Assembly: GCA_022747635.1 (NCBI GenBank)
Contig: JAKTNV010000003.1
Location: forward strand, 32,096,551 to 32,160,550
Direction of reading: 5' to 3'
DNA from: Hetaerina americana
Taxonomy: Eukaryota; Arthropoda; Insecta; Odonata; Calopterygidae
DNA length: 64,000 nucleotides
Shown here one piece after another: positions 37,501-49,230 of the stretch; positions within the stretch are counted from its first letter, which is position 1, and each line of letters begins with the position of its first letter. Position numbers and translations under genes: made by a program. Below the pieces are notes generated by a model that saw only the letters and a list, made by a program, of their open reading frames with translations, was not told the DNA's origin and did no database searches.

Positions 37501-39776
37501 AGACCGGCCGAAATGACATGGGAATTTAATTTGAGAATGATACAATGTTATCCAAAGATGATGATGACGATAAAATCCATCTAACCATTGGAAAACAAAG
37601 GTTGTTATCCAGAAGATAACCGCTACAACATTATCGATTAAGACTTCTTCAGCCAATCAAAGAGAAGTCTCTACTCTGACACTCACCCAACCTCCTAATC
37701 GCATTTTAAGTTGTAACTAGATGAAAGTCTGACGGAAAGTTACATTTTTTGAAGAGCAGAGACAGGGAGACCAAGTAGTAATAATTTACGTTGATTTATT
37801 CCACGGTGTAAGCGAGGATGCATGTATACCTAATATTTCTATTTAGCTTACTTCTACTTACCATGGAGTCGAATTTACCGTTTACTTCAGGAAATATTAT
37901 GAAGATATTCAAACGCCTTTTCAGCCTAAAGATTGTCAGGCTTTGTTTCTAATAAATACCGCCAATTAATCTTTCCACACAACCTCGATCTCATCTTCCT
38001 TCCTTTCCAACCCGGCTCTTCTCTCCTCTCCTGCATAAGCTCGCCAACCACCCTTCCCTTTTCCACTTCAATCCCCTCCCCGCACTTCTTTCCATTACAC
38101 AACGGCTATCTCAACTTCAGCCTACGCCCTCCCTCCACCCACCCTTTCTCTTCGGACCCTCCTATCTTTATTTCTATCCCCTTCTACTCCCAAAGGCCGT
38201 GCTTCATAAAATGCCGCGACTCCCCTCTCTCACTCCACCACTCTCCACCCTTTCCCTCCCTTCCGCCCACGCCCGCCGCCTCCCGTCGCACGCATTCGCG
38301 CGCAGTCGTAAAGGCCCAGAGTGCGTTAATTAGCTGCCGCCGCTGCTGCACGGAGGAGGAGTTTTCTCGTTTCACCAAAAAGTCTGTCGGAAGGAGGGTG
38401 AATTTGTGGGTTGTGAAGGAGGAAAAGGTAGAGTGAGGGAGGGCTACAGAGGAGAGGGAGAGAGAGAAAGAGAGAGTAGGGGACAAAGCAGGGAGTCGGG
38501 GCGAAACAGAATTCCGTTGTAGTTCACATTGTGCTAAGCTTTACAAGTCGACGGCATGAGTGCGAGGTGGAGGGGCGGGGGGCACTTTATTTAGGAGATT
38601 CTCGGGCAAAAATTGGCCTGAAATCCGCCACTTTGAAGGAATTGTGCCAGTGTTACAATGGGAATAATTTTTGAGGGATGAAAATAATTAACCTGGATTC
38701 CTGCCTCTTTCGAGGCAATTATCTCGGAAGACGCCGATTTAGAAAGAGTAAAATAAGAAAGGTATGAGTGAATGAGGACCCCATCACTTAATTGGTGGGG
38801 GTAATCCATTACAAATGCAGGCACATATAGAGGGCAACGAACAGGTGGCAAAAAACTGAAAAAATAAATTATCTGGGTTTTTCACAAGGAAAAATTGAGG
38901 AAAAAGAACCTTCTGGAGTCACATCTGTTGATCACGACACGAAGAGATTTTTCTCGAATTATTGGTCGGGAGTCTTAAACGGTTGGAGGCAATTACGCTG
39001 GCCACAAACAAATGTCATGATACAAAAAATATGAGCAAGAAAACTAGCATACTCTATTATCAATATAGCAAACATAATAGCATCGATGAACTATCAATCA
39101 CGCAGATGGTGAAAAAACTTAGTGAAATGAATTTATTGGTTTTTATTAATACGACGCGGCGAGCACAGGGTGGTATCAATAAAAAAGTCATTCAGCGGAT
39201 TTAACTAGGAGTCTTTCCACTATCTCCGCGTTAGATGACTTCCACAAATTTAAGACTGAAACAATTTTATTTATTAACAATCAATAATTTATTCGTCGCG
39301 TGATATACTAACGTTTATTATTAGATAAGCATCCATGGATTTCATTGTTTTAACGCGCATGAGATATATTCCGAATGAAACTAATTTAGAATAAAATACT
39401 GAAATCATAAGCATGAAGGGGTGTAAATCATTAAAGGTCAAGCATCATCTAGTGGCAGCTTCAATCACCGCTGTATACTATTTCGTTCAACCTCTTTGTG
39501 AATTTTAAGGCAATAAACGCAACCATAAAAAGAACACACACACATACTGTGCAAGGTTAGCACACTGGAAACAAACGAAGAACCTTTAAAAGAGTTGGAT
39601 CATCTTCGATTGGTTTATTTCTGAAGAATCTAAAATTATTACTGGTTTGACATTTTATACCTTCCTAAATAAAAAAGCCTTGTATTCCATGGTTTCTGGC
39701 TCAACTTTGTGGAAGTTCATGCTCATGAGATGATAAATACTATCTATTTTTCCGCTGTTCTTTATTTAGGTATGAG
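34546..39776. other. Non-coding stretch with C-rich islands
   Basis: AT-rich sequence alternates with strongly C-rich plus-strand islands at about 36060-36600, 36830-37450 and 37980-38290, and a CpG-rich patch around 38260-38380. The open frames in these islands are Pro/Ser/His-rich, overlap on several frames and carry no motif. No transposon ends or RNA genes were recognised. Confidence 0.6.
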
Positions 39777-39830
39777 TATTTAGGTACCTGGTGATGACGC
39801 CTAAGCGTTGAAACTAGTCGCACCTAAATA
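39777..39830 (+). ncRNA. Hammerhead-ribozyme-like motif, probably a retroelement terminus
   Basis: A 9-bp outer stem pairs TATTTAGGT (39777-39785) with ACCTAAATA (39822-39830). Inside are TGATGA, a small stem CGC-CTAA-GCG, then GAAACTAGTC. This follows the type I hammerhead order: core box, stem II, GAAA, a very short stem III (AC/GT around TA), and the cleavage triplet GTC, with the outer stem as stem I. The core box is imperfect: the bases before TGATGA read CTGG and not a clean CTGATGA, so activity is doubtful. Minimal hammerheads with very short stem III are known in Penelope-like retroelements. No reverse transcriptase lies next to it, so this would be an isolated terminus. Confidence 0.4.
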
Positions 39831-40964
39831 AATAACAGTGAAACAATGCATTGTGTTCTTCATTCCATAAAGAAGCCTTTCCTATTTAAAATAGACCACT
39901 CGTTGACAATTGAAATAGATTTCCTAAAGCAATTTAGTCATACTGCAAGCTTAAAATGGAACAAATTATAATTTATATAATTACTGTAAATATATTTATT
40001 TATTTATTACACCAAGGAAAGATATTGGAGAATCTAGGAAATGTATAAAGAGTATTTATTAGCAAAGCACGTGTCGATTCTTTTGAGTAACCTTGTAGTA
40101 TGGATTAAAATTTTGAGGCCCGAAATGCTTTAGTTACTTGGAACGTTTGCACCTGTCCACAGCACGATATGTTTCTCGAGACGGCATTTGAATCTACAAC
40201 CTTCGAAGCCTGTAATGAACAGCACTGGATTAAAAGAGTCCACTGCACATTCTCTACACGAACGTGAAAAAATATCCTTAACAGCATTCTACAGATTGAC
40301 AATTGGACCACAGGAAAGTGCGTACATCATCGGACAAGGTAAACCACGGACAAAATACACTCTAACGAGAAAATTTTTTTATTTGAATTTAATTCTCTGG
40401 TTTCCAACGAGGCATTACGGGGATATTTCCGTCAGAAGGGTTTTTGTTGCAACTGAAATAATCCAAACGACAAAAGAAAATGTATTCCAGGCGTTAATAA
40501 AAAAAATACGAAATGTTTGAAAAGAGTAATGGCCTGAGAGCAGCATTAAGAATGTTGAAGAATAAATGACCCGAAAAGCGGCAGCCACGCGTGAAGTGGA
40601 AATGACTTCACTGCCAGCCCAAAATAAAGGAAAAAAATGTAAGTTAAAAGAAGTCTGACGAGATATCTTTCTTTCCCTCCCAGTGGTTCGAGCACGCATA
40701 TAAATAATCCTAAGACGGAATGAATGATAAATCCACGAGCTTCGGCGTCGCGGCCAGACAGGTCTACAATTGTAATGATAAAATGAAATGTCATTACATT
40801 CCCACAGATCTTGGCTGGCAATCGTAAGATGTAAGAACCCCTATGGCTAATTTGAATTTACTGAAAATTTTAGAACAAATAGGTTAAATTATTCGAAACT
40901 CTACAAATATTTTCCGAAGGAAACATATCATAAATTGGATACATATACCCCAAAACTACGAGGA

Positions 40965-42710
40965 AATCAATGGAGACATGAACGGGAAGACCGACACAGC
41001 TTACAGACTGGCGAAGAAACATTTCGGAGAAAGGAAAATGAAAAGCAGCAACATCATGAATGCAAATATTGGGATAGACTGGTATAAGATGAAGACATTA
41101 GCTATAGATGGAAGCAATACATTGAAGAACTCGATCAAGGTTCGAGGCCGCTGGAAGAAGACCTGATGAAGGAGGAGAGCGAAAAGGAGTGCGAAAACCA
41201 GGGCCCATAAATACTTAGGAGCGAATTCGATAGAGCAGTAAAATTCCTCAGGAAAAACAAAGCTCCTGGAGAAACCAAAATCGACGGACACATCATCAAG
41301 GCACTCGGAAACAAAGCCAAGGACAATCTGAATGGAATAATAAAATATAGCTACAATGACGGAAGCATTCCTGAAGACTTTCAAAGAAGCGTCATGATCT
41401 CGACACCAAATGAGACGAGGACAGAGAAATGTGAGGAACACCGAATCTTGAGTATTGTGTCACATACATCAAAAGTACTTGCACGAATAATAAGTGGAAG
41501 GATAGAAAAGAAAATTGAAGATAACCTATCGGAAAACAAAATTGGCTTTAGCAAGAACAGAGGAACCAGGGAAGCCATACTCCGTCTGAGAGCCGTGATA
41601 GAGAAAACAATGTATGTAGGCAAGTAACTGTATGCTGCATTCGTGGACTTGGAGAAAACTTTCACACATGTGGAATGGAACAAGTTGTTTGGGCTGATGG
41701 AAAAACTCAGAATAGATTACAACGACAGAAGAATAATCTATCAGCTATACAAGAAGCAAAAGCCACAATGCGAATGAGAGATGGAAGCCTTATAGAGGCT
41801 AAAATTAACAAAGGAGTTAGACAAGGATGCAACCTCTCACCAACATTGTTCAAAATGCACCTGAAGGAGGCAACATGAGAAGCACAAGGCACCGGATTAA
41901 ACGGAATTAGGATCAAGGGAGAAGAGATAAACATGCTACGCTTCGCCGAAGATATTGCAATGATAGCAGATAACCAGGAGGATCTTAAAAGGTCACTAAA
42001 CGTATTGGATCAAGTTCTACAAAGATACAACATGAACATAAACAAGAACTAAAATCCTAGTATGTGGAAGAGAGAAGCGGAACACAATAGTCACACGGAA
42101 AGGACAAAAATGAGAGCAAGCGGATTCCTACAACTATCTAGGAAGTATCGTTAAATGGGACGGAAGAAGTACCACAGACATCAAACGAAGAATAGCTCAA
42201 GCTAAGAGAGCATTCAAAATGAAAAGACAACTGCTGTGTTCAAAGAAGGTAGAACTACAGACGAGAAAACAATACGTGAAAACATTCGTGTGGAGCGAGG
42301 CACTCTTATGGATCAGAGGCATGTACCATCGGAAAAGTAGACCAGAAAAGACTAGAAGCCTTCTAAACCTGGGGCTGGAGGAGGATGCTTAAGATCAAAT
42401 GGACGGATAAAAAAAGAAATGAAGAAGTATGCAGAAGAATAGACGAAGAACGGCCCTTATGCCACCATAGAGAAAATAAGAACCAGATGGACAGGCCACA
42501 CCCTGAGGCACAATGGATTCGTGAAGAATATAATAGAAGGAAAAATAGAGGTAAAAGTCCCAAGAGGAAGGCCAAGGGATAAATACATGGGACAAATAAA
42601 GACGAAAGTACATTGCAAAAAATACCAGGAAGTAAGCCAATTAGCATCAGATAGGGTAGAATGGAGGGCTGCAGTCGACCAATCTTAGGATCGAACGACC
42701 AATGATGATA
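40965..42710 (+). pseudogene. Decayed non-LTR retrotransposon (LINE) ORF2
   Basis: Pieces of one reverse transcriptase lie in order across shifting frames: DTAYRLAKKHFGERKMKS near 40990; AVKFLRKNKAPG and HIIKALGNKAKDNLNG at 41235-41335; HTSKVLARIISGRIEKKIED, then FSKNRGTREAILRLR, at 41460-41590; LYAAFVDLEKTFTHVEW at 41628-41678; GVRQGCNLSPTLF near 41815; and RFAEDIAMIADN near 41940. The C-terminal RTRWTGHTLRHNGF and PRGRPRDKY lie at 42480-42600. Stops (TAA 41625, TGA near 41876) and at least two frameshifts break it. The active-site FADD is FAED, so a catalytic Asp is lost. The order and motifs fit a LINE family common in insects; I do not assign a clade. The 5' end is not visible. Confidence 0.88.
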
Positions 42711-45535
42711 ACGCCAAAACTAATAGCAGTTCCTTTTTCTGGCGAAGAATGTTAGGGTAGCAGATTAATAGTGCCTACTCCTAATTCATTCCATAAAAAA
42801 CCTTACAATTTGCCATAATTTTGCATTGGTGCTTCCTCAGTCATCATACCCTGCTGGGAGGTTTGAATTAGTTTTCACGCACTGTGGTCTTCAAAATCCA
42901 TCGGAAAATGATCTTTCGTTTGATATTTCATTTCCTATTTTTCGAGGATGCTGTTTCACATGTATGTATGTGATGTATGTTAACTTCCGGATAACGGCAG
43001 TTCTACATATTTTCTCGGCATTACAAAATAAAAGATAGATTCCAATTTTAATGGCCCTTTTTATAAGGTAAATATTATCATCAGGCGATCTGCCTAATGG
43101 TGTATGCCGTACACCAAGTCTGTATCCATCCATCCAGTCCCAGGCCAGAATCTTAGGTCTCCTTGTACCCTACTCCTAGCTTTTTCAGTCTCCGTTTCCC
43201 TCTTCTCGTATCTCCCTCAATGGTTGCCTCAATTGCCCCATATAATACCCCTTCCTAATATACCGTCCAGATTCCTTAACTCTTCAAGATATTACTCAGT
43301 AATGTTCAATCCTCCCCAACCTCATTTGAAACCTCATTCTAAGGTCTCGATCCCATCCTTCTCTCTCTTCGCCAAGTCTAATGCTTTCGTTACAACCGTT
43401 CATCGGGGACGTTCCACACATAGCATCCGACCTTCACAAAACGTTTTGGGATGCTGCTTAATAAGCATTCACTCTTATGGAAGCTTTCTTTTGCCAAGAC
43501 TATTCTGGTTCTAAATCTAGACTTCACTCATCCGATTCCCCATTAAAATATTCCCAGGATACGTCAAAAGTCAATGTTATTTTATCTTCTATATTTGTTC
43601 CATCGTTTTAGGCATAAATTTCGTTCACTGTCTTTCCTGTTATTGGTTAGTATTGGACCGCGTATTTTTATGCAAATAAAACATACTCTGGGAAACATCA
43701 TTTATGTCAACTATCTAATCCAATAGACGAACAGAACGCATACGAAAAAAATGCCAGCCAAAGCATAGTAAGATAAATAATAAAGAATTACAACGGAGAG
43801 ATATTTCCATTTCTATGATCTCTAATGCGGAACGTTACCGATTCCGCAAACTGTTCGGTTAAAAGTAATTTAAGGACTTTGAATTGGAATTATAGGTTGT
43901 TGCAATAGTTAATTTTGATATTAACAAAATTATGATTTCAATAGAAAGCAAATCGTATTTTTTCACTTCTCCTAACCAATAGCACGACCTCCGTTTATCA
44001 CGGGTGAACAGTCAGACTATATTCAGGTCAGCAACGAGCGTAAAATTTTTCTCTATGGGTTTACTCTTCAATAATTTTTCTTCATCATTTCCTGCATATT
44101 CTAAAATTTCTATTATTATTGATTGTAATTATATCCTTCTGACTCATCCTTGAGATTGCAGAAAGGGGGGCTTCGCAGTACCCATTCCAACCTCAATCTG
44201 TTAAAAACATGACCTAATTCGTTTAGAGCTGGAGCTAATGCTGCAATTATGTCTCTCCGTTTATCTTCCTCAATTAGAAAACGTACTAACAATGGAAATA
44301 TAAGTATCCATCGAACATAAGGTCTGACAGATTATCGTCTGGCCGAAAAATAATAAACCTTTCCTCGCCGCGTGACTCAGCCAACACTTCGATGCCTTTT
44401 CTGGATGAGTAGGAATCGGGCATGAGAGGCATGGGTCTATTTGTGAGTCACCAGCTTGTATTTTCTTTCGACGGTTCTCATGAATTTCCTAATGTGACAA
44501 CTATCGTTCGTCATTTCTACGTCTTGTTTGAGTTCAGCAATGGTATCTCACATATCATGGCTCCCCATCCCCCGAGCGCTACGAATGTTCCTATAAACGA
44601 CATGGATGCGAAAAATGAAGTATTTAAATCTTGATTTTAGGATATCCTTTGAACAATTTGAGAACAAATAACTCATGGTATTATGTATATTACACCAACA
44701 AAGGTGAATATATTGCCTAAAAAATTAACAGCACTAAAACAATAAGTGTAAATCAGTTTTTTCTCAAAACTCAACTCTCTTACTCAAGCTACCAAACGAC
44801 AAGGGGTATTAGGTACCAGCTACTTAAAGCTGCCCCGTGATTTCGTTTACGCAGAGGCTGGGAGTAACTTTCGGTTAAATATGATCATTTTCTTGCGTGA
44901 AGGAATTGCTCAGATCTGCAGTTCTTATAATGGTGCTTTGCCTGCAATTGGCAGATGCATGATCCAGGCAAAGAATGTCATTTTTTTATTATCTCGTTAT
45001 CAGGGACACCCGAGCGAAAACCGTCCTTATGCACGATCCACCAATGACAAGCAATACCTAAAGTTAATAAAGATTTCAATCACTGCGCAGGAATAAATAT
45101 GCTATACAGCACATGGTGTAACAGAGAAATCCTATAGCTGGAACGAACGAGGTCACTGGCGAGCATTGAGAACACGAGGGGCCTCCAAATCCAAGGATTC
45201 GGAAACTACGATGCGCCAGCACAGCCAACAGTCCGGCAATTCAGCTGCGAATGCAAGAGCTTTTCCTCGCCGTACGCTCATAGGATAGGGGATGAGATTG
45301 GTGGGGAGGCGGAACCAGAGAGAGCTGAGAGAGGCCCTGGGGAGATGGAGAGGAAGTGAGAGTGTGAGAGCGTATAAGGGAAGCTTGGGAGTGGAAAGAG
45401 GAAGAGCGGGGAGAGGGGGGGGGGCGATGGAAGAGGGGAAATCAACGCAGAGCGTGCTTGGAAATGGCATCGTGATTCACGCACGCACTTGGCGACGCTG
45501 GCTCCCCCGCGAGAGCGCCGCGCGAATGACGAAGT
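42711..45535. other. Non-coding stretch
   Basis: AT-rich, with a pyrimidine-rich segment at about 43130-43520 of unknown origin that could belong to a repeat family, and a purine-rich GC segment at 45270-45440 ending in a poly-G run. Nothing here supports a gene. Confidence 0.6.
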
Positions 45536-46363
45536 GTGCCACCGAGTTCGACAGTAAATGCACACGCAGTGGAGGAATGCTCCCGAGGAAGGGGAGATGA
45601 GGCCATCTGTGCGAACTGCGGAGGACCTCATGCGGCCGTCTCTCGCCGGTGTCCCGCCTTTCAGGAGGCTGAGCGGCGACAACACGCCAACGCACGCAAG
45701 CCAGCACCAGGGAAGCAGGCGCCCAAGAAACCGGCAGCGGAACCGGGAGAAAAACCATTCCGACAAGTCGATCACGCTACAACCTACGGAGCAATCCTGA
45801 AGGGCCCTTCTAAGGACAAGGTTCAGGCTGTCTCCGGAGAAGAGGGGAACATGGAGGTGGATATCACAGATCCACCCAGGGATGCTGAGGCGGTCCGAGA
45901 ACCACCACCAGCGCCAGCCGTAGGAGAGGCCAACAAGGGGAACTTGTCACCCCCCGACAGCCTCCCTCCGAAGGAAGAGACCCTTCCTTTTTCTTCCGAA
46001 GGGAAGAAGAAGAAAAAGAAGCAGAAGAAGAAATCCCCGATCACCACCGGGGAAGAAGGAAAAGCCATTACGAAGCCAACCCAGAGGGCGCTTGGGAACA
46101 CCCTCCGAACGGCAAGTGAAGAAGGCGAAAAACCAAGGCAGAAAGAGGAAAAACGGAGAGAGGGGACATCAACTGATAAGTCTCCAGTTTCCGCAGAGTC
46201 CTCGCTGACACCAGACAGAGAGGACCAGGAATTATGGCAGACCATTGCCGTTATTGCATGCACCTTGAAGAAACTCGTCACCTCGACGCAGGGCAAACTT
46301 CTCCTCTCACTCCTGGAAGAGCTGGTGCGCAGCAGGATCGGAAATTCAACCAACCATGGCTGA
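45536..46363 (+). CDS. Jockey-type ORF1 (gag-like), 5'-truncated
   Basis: The frame is open from 45536, but recognisable sequence starts near 45560 with HAVEECS, the tail (His-X4-Cys) of a zinc knuckle. A complete last knuckle follows, CANCGGPHAAVSRRC (C-X2-C-X3-H-X6-C, residues about 25-39 of the open frame). The next 150 residues are Pro, Lys and Glu-rich with a KKKKKQKKK basic cluster. The end, around LLSLLEELVRSRIGN, is more ordered. Gag-like ORF1 proteins of this group bind the element RNA and form particles with ORF2. The N-terminal half with the other knuckles is missing, and there is no natural start codon, so this copy cannot make a full ORF1. Its stop overlaps the ORF2 start in ATGGCTGA (46356-46363). 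Confidence 0.85.
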   Translation: MPPSSTVNAHAVEECSRGRGDEAICANCGGPHAAVSRRCPAFQEAERRQHANARKPAPGKQAPKKPAAEPGEKPFRQVDHATTYGAILKGPSKDKVQAVSGEEGNMEVDITDPPRDAEAVREPPPAPAVGEANKGNLSPPDSLPPKEETLPFSSEGKKKKKKQKKKSPITTGEEGKAITKPTQRALGNTLRTASEEGEKPRQKEEKRREGTSTDKSPVSAESSLTPDREDQELWQTIAVIACTLKKLVTSTQGKLLLSLLEELVRSRIGNSTNHG

Positions 46364-49230
46364 ACGACCCATCCTGCTTGCGCAATGGAACGCCAACGGA
46401 ATTCTTCGCCGACGCGAGGAATTACGGGCGTTCCTCCAGGAGAAGGGAGCCATAGTCGCTGCTGTCAATGAGACGCACCTTCGGCCAACGGACGCCTGGA
46501 GGTTACCTGGCTGGACCATCTATAGGGCGGACAGGGATCCCAGGCGACAACGACTTAGAGCATCAGGAGGTGCGGCCATCCTCGTCCACAGATCCATCGA
46601 GCACCGAGCATGTAGAGAGATTTCTCACCCGCATGCGGAGGCTGTTTCGGTGGACGTACGGACAAGAGGAGGATGGCTCCGGGTCTCATCTCTGTATTTC
46701 CCACCCGGGAAACCTTGGGATCCGGATCTCATCCAGTACCTTGCCGGGGACAGCGGACCATCGGTCATCTTGGGGGACCTGAATGCCAAGCATGCTACTT
46801 GGAATTCACGGTCCTCGAACCCGAGAGGAGAATCCCTGCGTCAGCTAGCAGATGCAAAAGGCCTAACCATCTTAGGACCGGCGATACCCACGCACGAACG
46901 AGGGGACGTTTTAGACATTGCGATTGCTCATAATGTAAGGACGTCCCTGAGTTTGTACACATGCGTGGAACTGTCGTCGGACCACAACCCGATCATCCTA
47001 GCAGTGGGGAGCCGAATCCCAGTGCTGTCTTCCACCCGGCGATTGGATCTGTCGTCGGCCGATTGGAGCAGTTTCCGCAACATCATCGCTGAGGAGCTGC
47101 CAAGAGAGCCACTGGAGCCGACTTCACCGGAGATGGCCGATCAAATGGTCAGCCACCTCACCTCTGCAGTAGACGGCGCAATGAAGGCCTCGATACCGCT
47201 AAAGGAACAACGGAACTCGTATCTTAGGGTTCCACTTCCAGCGGCGGTTAGAGGCCTCATTGCGCGGCGAAACAACGTGCGGCGCCAATGGCAGAAATAT
47301 CGTACAGCGGATGTGAGAAGGCAGCTCTCAGAGCTCAACGTTGCGGTACAGGATGCCCTCCGGGAGGTCCGATCGGACCACTGGGAGGCGCATCTGCGGG
47401 AGGAGCTCCTTTCGGAAGACGGCAACGAGGACCTGCCGTCGGTGTGGAAGATATGCCGGAGGCTGCGGGCTCCTCAAAGACTGGACCCGATTATTACCGA
47501 CGGAGACAGAGAGGCACGATCTCCCATGGAGAAGGCGGAACTGCTCGCTGATCACTTGGTCTGCAGCTTTTCACCCAATCCTGGGAATTCCGCTTCTGCC
47601 GAGATTGAAGAAGAAATCGAGGCGTTTGAAAGAGCCGGAGACGCCGGTCTGAAAGACGCCTCGGAAATTCCGAGATTCGACGAGAAGGACGTCAAAGAGG
47701 CAATACGTCGCCTCCGCACGAGGAAGGCCCCCGGAAGCGACAACATTCCCAATGTGGTCATTCGGGAGCTTCCAAAGGCGGCGGTGAAGTACCTGACAAA
47801 GCTCCTAAATGGCTGTGTCAGGATTTTCTACTTCCCGACCACTTGGAGAAGAGCGAGAATCGTCTGCCTGCCAAAGTCGCAGAAATTGGAGGCTGGTCCC
47901 GGAGAATTCCGGCCTATCTCCTTGCTCGACGGCTTCGGTAAGATATTCGAGCGACTGCTGCAACGGCCGCTGACTGATTTCGTCCGGGAGAATGACATCC
48001 TCCCGGAGGAGCAGTTTGGTTTCCGTGCGCAGCATTCCACAGTCCATCAGCTGGTGCGAACGGCGGATTTCATCACGGACAGCTTCAACAGGAATAGGGC
48101 GGTTGCTGGGGCCTTCTTCGACGTCAGTAAGGCGTTCGATCGCGTCTGGCATCCGGCTCTCTTGTTGAAGATGAGACGACTCCATTTCCCACCTTGGATT
48201 GTTCGGATGGTTCACTCCTATTTGAGAGACAGGACATTCACCGTGCAATGGCTCGGGGCGAATTCAGGGGTGCGTCGGATCTCCGCCGGCGTGCCCCAGG
48301 GATCAGTCCTCGGACCACTGCTTTACAATATCTACTCCCACGACATTCCAACTCCACGTGGGAACCTCGAGATCCTGTCTCTCTATGCCGACGACACGGC
48401 CCTCTTGTGCTGCTCCTGGCAGAAGGTGACCGCGGTGCGAAGACTGCAGAGCGCTGTGGCGGATCTCCTAGAATGGTACCGCCGATGGCGCTTTGCTGTT
48501 AACGCACAGAAGACGAAGGCGATCATCTTCCATCCGGGAAATGGTCGGCCGCCAGGAGTGAACCTAACTGTGAATGGAGTCGCCCTACCGTGGGAATCCG
48601 AAGTTACCTACCTCGGAGTGCTGATGGACCGGAAACTCCTTTGGAACGCCCAAGCGCTTCGTGTACGCAGAAAGGCATTCGCGGCGCTTAGTCGGCTCCG
48701 GCCGATTATCCGCCCGCCGGTCCTGAGTATGGACACGAAGCGTAGACTGTACCAAGCGTGCGTGCTGCCTGTCATCACGTACGCTGCTCCGGTATGGTCA
48801 GGAGTGTCGCGAACGAGTCTCGCTCAAATTCAGGTGGTGCAGAATTCTGCTCTTCGTGACATCATGTCACGCGGTCGTTACGCCCGCGTTTCCGAGATGC
48901 ACGAGGACGGAAAGCTGGAAACCCTGGACGTCCTTCTGCCTAGAATATCTGGGAAATTCTTCAGAAAAGCGGCAGAAGCGGAAGTAAAACTGATTCGCCG
49001 GGTTGGCGACATAAGGGTCTGGCCATGGGACCGCTACAAGCGCCCCATAGCATCCCAAGACGAGCAAGACACCCTTCCGGCAAAGAAGAAGCCAAGGCTG
49101 CTCTGAGCGGGAATAAATCAAACGACTGACAACGCAGAAGAATTCTTCCCGCCTTAGTAGCCTTGGAGGCTGGAAAGGCGCGGTGTAAGGGCTACGCAAG
49201 AGCCCTTGCAAGCAACTGCTCTCCTAAGTT
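45557..49230 (+). mobile_element. Jockey-clade non-LTR retrotransposon, 5'-truncated
   Basis: The element holds the end of a gag-like ORF1 and a complete ORF2 with endonuclease and reverse transcriptase. The 5' end is cut near 45557-45563, inside the first zinc knuckle, as expected from incomplete target-primed reverse transcription. After the ORF2 stop at 49106 comes a GC-rich 3' region. I could not see a poly(A) tail or a clear target duplication, so the right border (about 49230) is approximate. It is much more GC-rich than its surroundings, which points to a recent arrival. Confidence 0.88.
46356..49106 (+). CDS. Jockey-type ORF2: AP endonuclease and reverse transcriptase, intact
   Basis: This 916-residue protein nicks target DNA and copies the element RNA at the nick. 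Residues 1-220 are an APE-like endonuclease: LAQWNANGI at 9-16, NETHL with Glu39, GDLNAKH with Asp141 and Asn143, LDIAI with Asp187 and SSDHNP with Asp209/His210; all the expected catalytic residues are present. The reverse transcriptase spans about 490-745: FRPISLL, FGFRAQHST, FFDVSKAFDRVW with Asp589, GVPQGSVLGPLLYNIY, and YADDTALL with Asp679/Asp680. The C-terminal part has TYAAPVWSG, typical of the clade. There is no RNase H domain, as usual for Jockey. The length matches the family and there is no stop or frameshift. The start is the ATG overlapping the ORF1 stop, an arrangement that suggests reinitiation. It probably remains able to make active protein if transcribed. Confidence 0.95.
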   Translation: MAERPILLAQWNANGILRRREELRAFLQEKGAIVAAVNETHLRPTDAWRLPGWTIYRADRDPRRQRLRASGGAAILVHRSIEHRACREISHPHAEAVSVDVRTRGGWLRVSSLYFPPGKPWDPDLIQYLAGDSGPSVILGDLNAKHATWNSRSSNPRGESLRQLADAKGLTILGPAIPTHERGDVLDIAIAHNVRTSLSLYTCVELSSDHNPIILAVGSRIPVLSSTRRLDLSSADWSSFRNIIAEELPREPLEPTSPEMADQMVSHLTSAVDGAMKASIPLKEQRNSYLRVPLPAAVRGLIARRNNVRRQWQKYRTADVRRQLSELNVAVQDALREVRSDHWEAHLREELLSEDGNEDLPSVWKICRRLRAPQRLDPIITDGDREARSPMEKAELLADHLVCSFSPNPGNSASAEIEEEIEAFERAGDAGLKDASEIPRFDEKDVKEAIRRLRTRKAPGSDNIPNVVIRELPKAAVKYLTKLLNGCVRIFYFPTTWRRARIVCLPKSQKLEAGPGEFRPISLLDGFGKIFERLLQRPLTDFVRENDILPEEQFGFRAQHSTVHQLVRTADFITDSFNRNRAVAGAFFDVSKAFDRVWHPALLLKMRRLHFPPWIVRMVHSYLRDRTFTVQWLGANSGVRRISAGVPQGSVLGPLLYNIYSHDIPTPRGNLEILSLYADDTALLCCSWQKVTAVRRLQSAVADLLEWYRRWRFAVNAQKTKAIIFHPGNGRPPGVNLTVNGVALPWESEVTYLGVLMDRKLLWNAQALRVRRKAFAALSRLRPIIRPPVLSMDTKRRLYQACVLPVITYAAPVWSGVSRTSLAQIQVVQNSALRDIMSRGRYARVSEMHEDGKLETLDVLLPRISGKFFRKAAEAEVKLIRRVGDIRVWPWDRYKRPIASQDEQDTLPAKKKPRLL

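Noticed and set aside
41001..41441. 146-codon minus-strand frame
   Set aside because: Antisense of the decayed LINE, hydrophobic by composition only.
45292..45600. 102-codon frame upstream of ORF1, considered as the missing ORF1 N-terminus
   Set aside because: Different frame, Gly/Arg-rich from a purine tract, and no zinc knuckle; the retroelement is truncated.
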